Source: Pelomonas sp051857475 (GTDB lineage: Bacteria > Pseudomonadota > Gammaproteobacteria > Burkholderiales > Burkholderiaceae_C). Taken from it: DNA of 64,000 nucleotides. The notes under the pieces were generated by a model. It had not been told where the DNA came from, did not search any database, and worked only from the letters and a program-made list of their open reading frames with translations. This document shows, in pieces, positions 63,835 through 64,000 of the stretch. The DNA lies in the NCBI RefSeq assembly GCF_051857475.1, contig NZ_JBPZGZ010000003.1, forward strand, positions 496,001 to 560,000, in the 5' to 3' direction. Position numbers and translations under genes: made by a program. Within the stretch, counting starts at the first letter, position 1; each line of letters begins with the position of its first letter.

Positions 63835-64000
63835 ATGACGACGATGAAGATCAGCGTGCTGGGCGCCGGCGCCTGGGGCACGGCCCTGGCCATCCAGGCC
63901 GCCGAGGCCGGCCATGAAGTGAGCCTGTGGGGGCGCGACGCCGCGGCGATCGAGCAGATGCGCGCGAGCCGTCGCAATGCGGCCTATCTGCCCGACAGCG
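63835..64000 (+). CDS. gpsA: Glycerol-3-phosphate dehydrogenase [NAD(P)+], N-terminus only
   Basis: This is the start of GpsA, which reduces dihydroxyacetone phosphate to sn-glycerol 3-phosphate for phospholipid synthesis. About 55 residues are visible before the window ends. They show the Rossmann opening ISVLGAGAWGTALAIQAAEAGHEV with G-x-G-x-x-G and LWGRD. The start ATG 63835 has a GGGGGA ribosome site 12 bp before; ATG 63844 gives the more usual MKISVLG start. Confidence 0.93.
   Translation, partial: MTTMKISVLGAGAWGTALAIQAAEAGHEVSLWGRDAAAIEQMRASRRNAAYLPDS

Overview
This window is high-GC, densely packed chromosomal DNA from a betaproteobacterium of the order Burkholderiales. The best fit is the Roseateles/Pelomonas/Rubrivivax/Leptothrix group, but the genus is inferred only from gene order and protein style. 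Supporting signs are the pilSR and pilGHIJ-chpA loci, a lysine/alanine-rich histone H1-like protein, DUF3426 next to prmA-accCB, a zinc-ribbon/rubredoxin style of neighbourhood, and many start/stop overlaps (ATGA, GTGA, TGATG). I see no phage, insertion sequence, CRISPR array, rRNA or plasmid functions. One tRNA gene is present.

Layout. Positions 1-7.6 kb hold the N-terminal part of hemA, a miaB operon, a tRNA-Met (CAU), several unknowns, ftsY and a lipoprotein. Positions 7.7-13.4 kb carry ffh divergent from a cytochrome c assembly-like gene, a PP0621-type small protein and the pilS-pilR two-component pair. Positions 13.4-19.2 kb contain nrdA-nrdB, preceded by two NrdR-like boxes, then the histone H1-like gene. 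Positions 19.4-29.5 kb form a leftward biosynthetic block: DUF3426 protein, prmA, accC, accB, aroQ, thioredoxin-like protein, unknown, mtgA, aroE, a TonB-like protein and an RNase II-family gene. Positions 29.6-38.5 kb hold an SDR reductase with an esterase, a large secreted zinc metalloprotease, a thioesterase, a roughly 530 bp palindromic element, mpl, hemL and thiD. Positions 38.6-49.9 kb hold rubredoxin, pilG, pilH, pilI, pilJ, chpA and a GGDEF protein, which together form the chemosensory system expected to steer type IV pili. Positions 50-53.3 kb hold a CHASE3 histidine kinase, a LuxR-type regulator, a receiver fused to a worn-out GGDEF domain, and the remains of a spore-coat-U pilin gene. 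Positions 53.3-64 kb hold photolyase, yqgE-ruvX-pyrR-pyrB-pyrC'-plsC, a small sugar/glycosyl cluster, gpmA, a rhodanese, grxC, secB and the start of gpsA.

How the genes work together. Protein targeting (ffh, ftsY, secB), dNTP supply (nrdAB), fatty acid initiation (accBC), shikimate steps (aroQ, aroE), peptidoglycan synthesis and recycling (mtgA, mpl), haem (hemA, hemL) and pyrimidine synthesis (pyrB with a non-catalytic pyrC') are all represented. The regulatory theme is type IV pilus control: pilSR for pilin transcription and Pil-Chp for motility, with cyclic-di-GMP-type proteins attached.

The most unusual items are non-coding. (1) A roughly 115 bp element lies just after the stop codons of pilR and the SDR gene, in the sense direction both times. 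Its predicted hairpins show compensatory base changes between the two copies. (2) A 531 bp diverged palindrome sits between two convergent genes. (3) Tandem hairpins lie upstream of the miaB operon. (4) Dyads surround nrdA, nrdB and the histone-like gene. I did not find a clear new defence system or mobile system.
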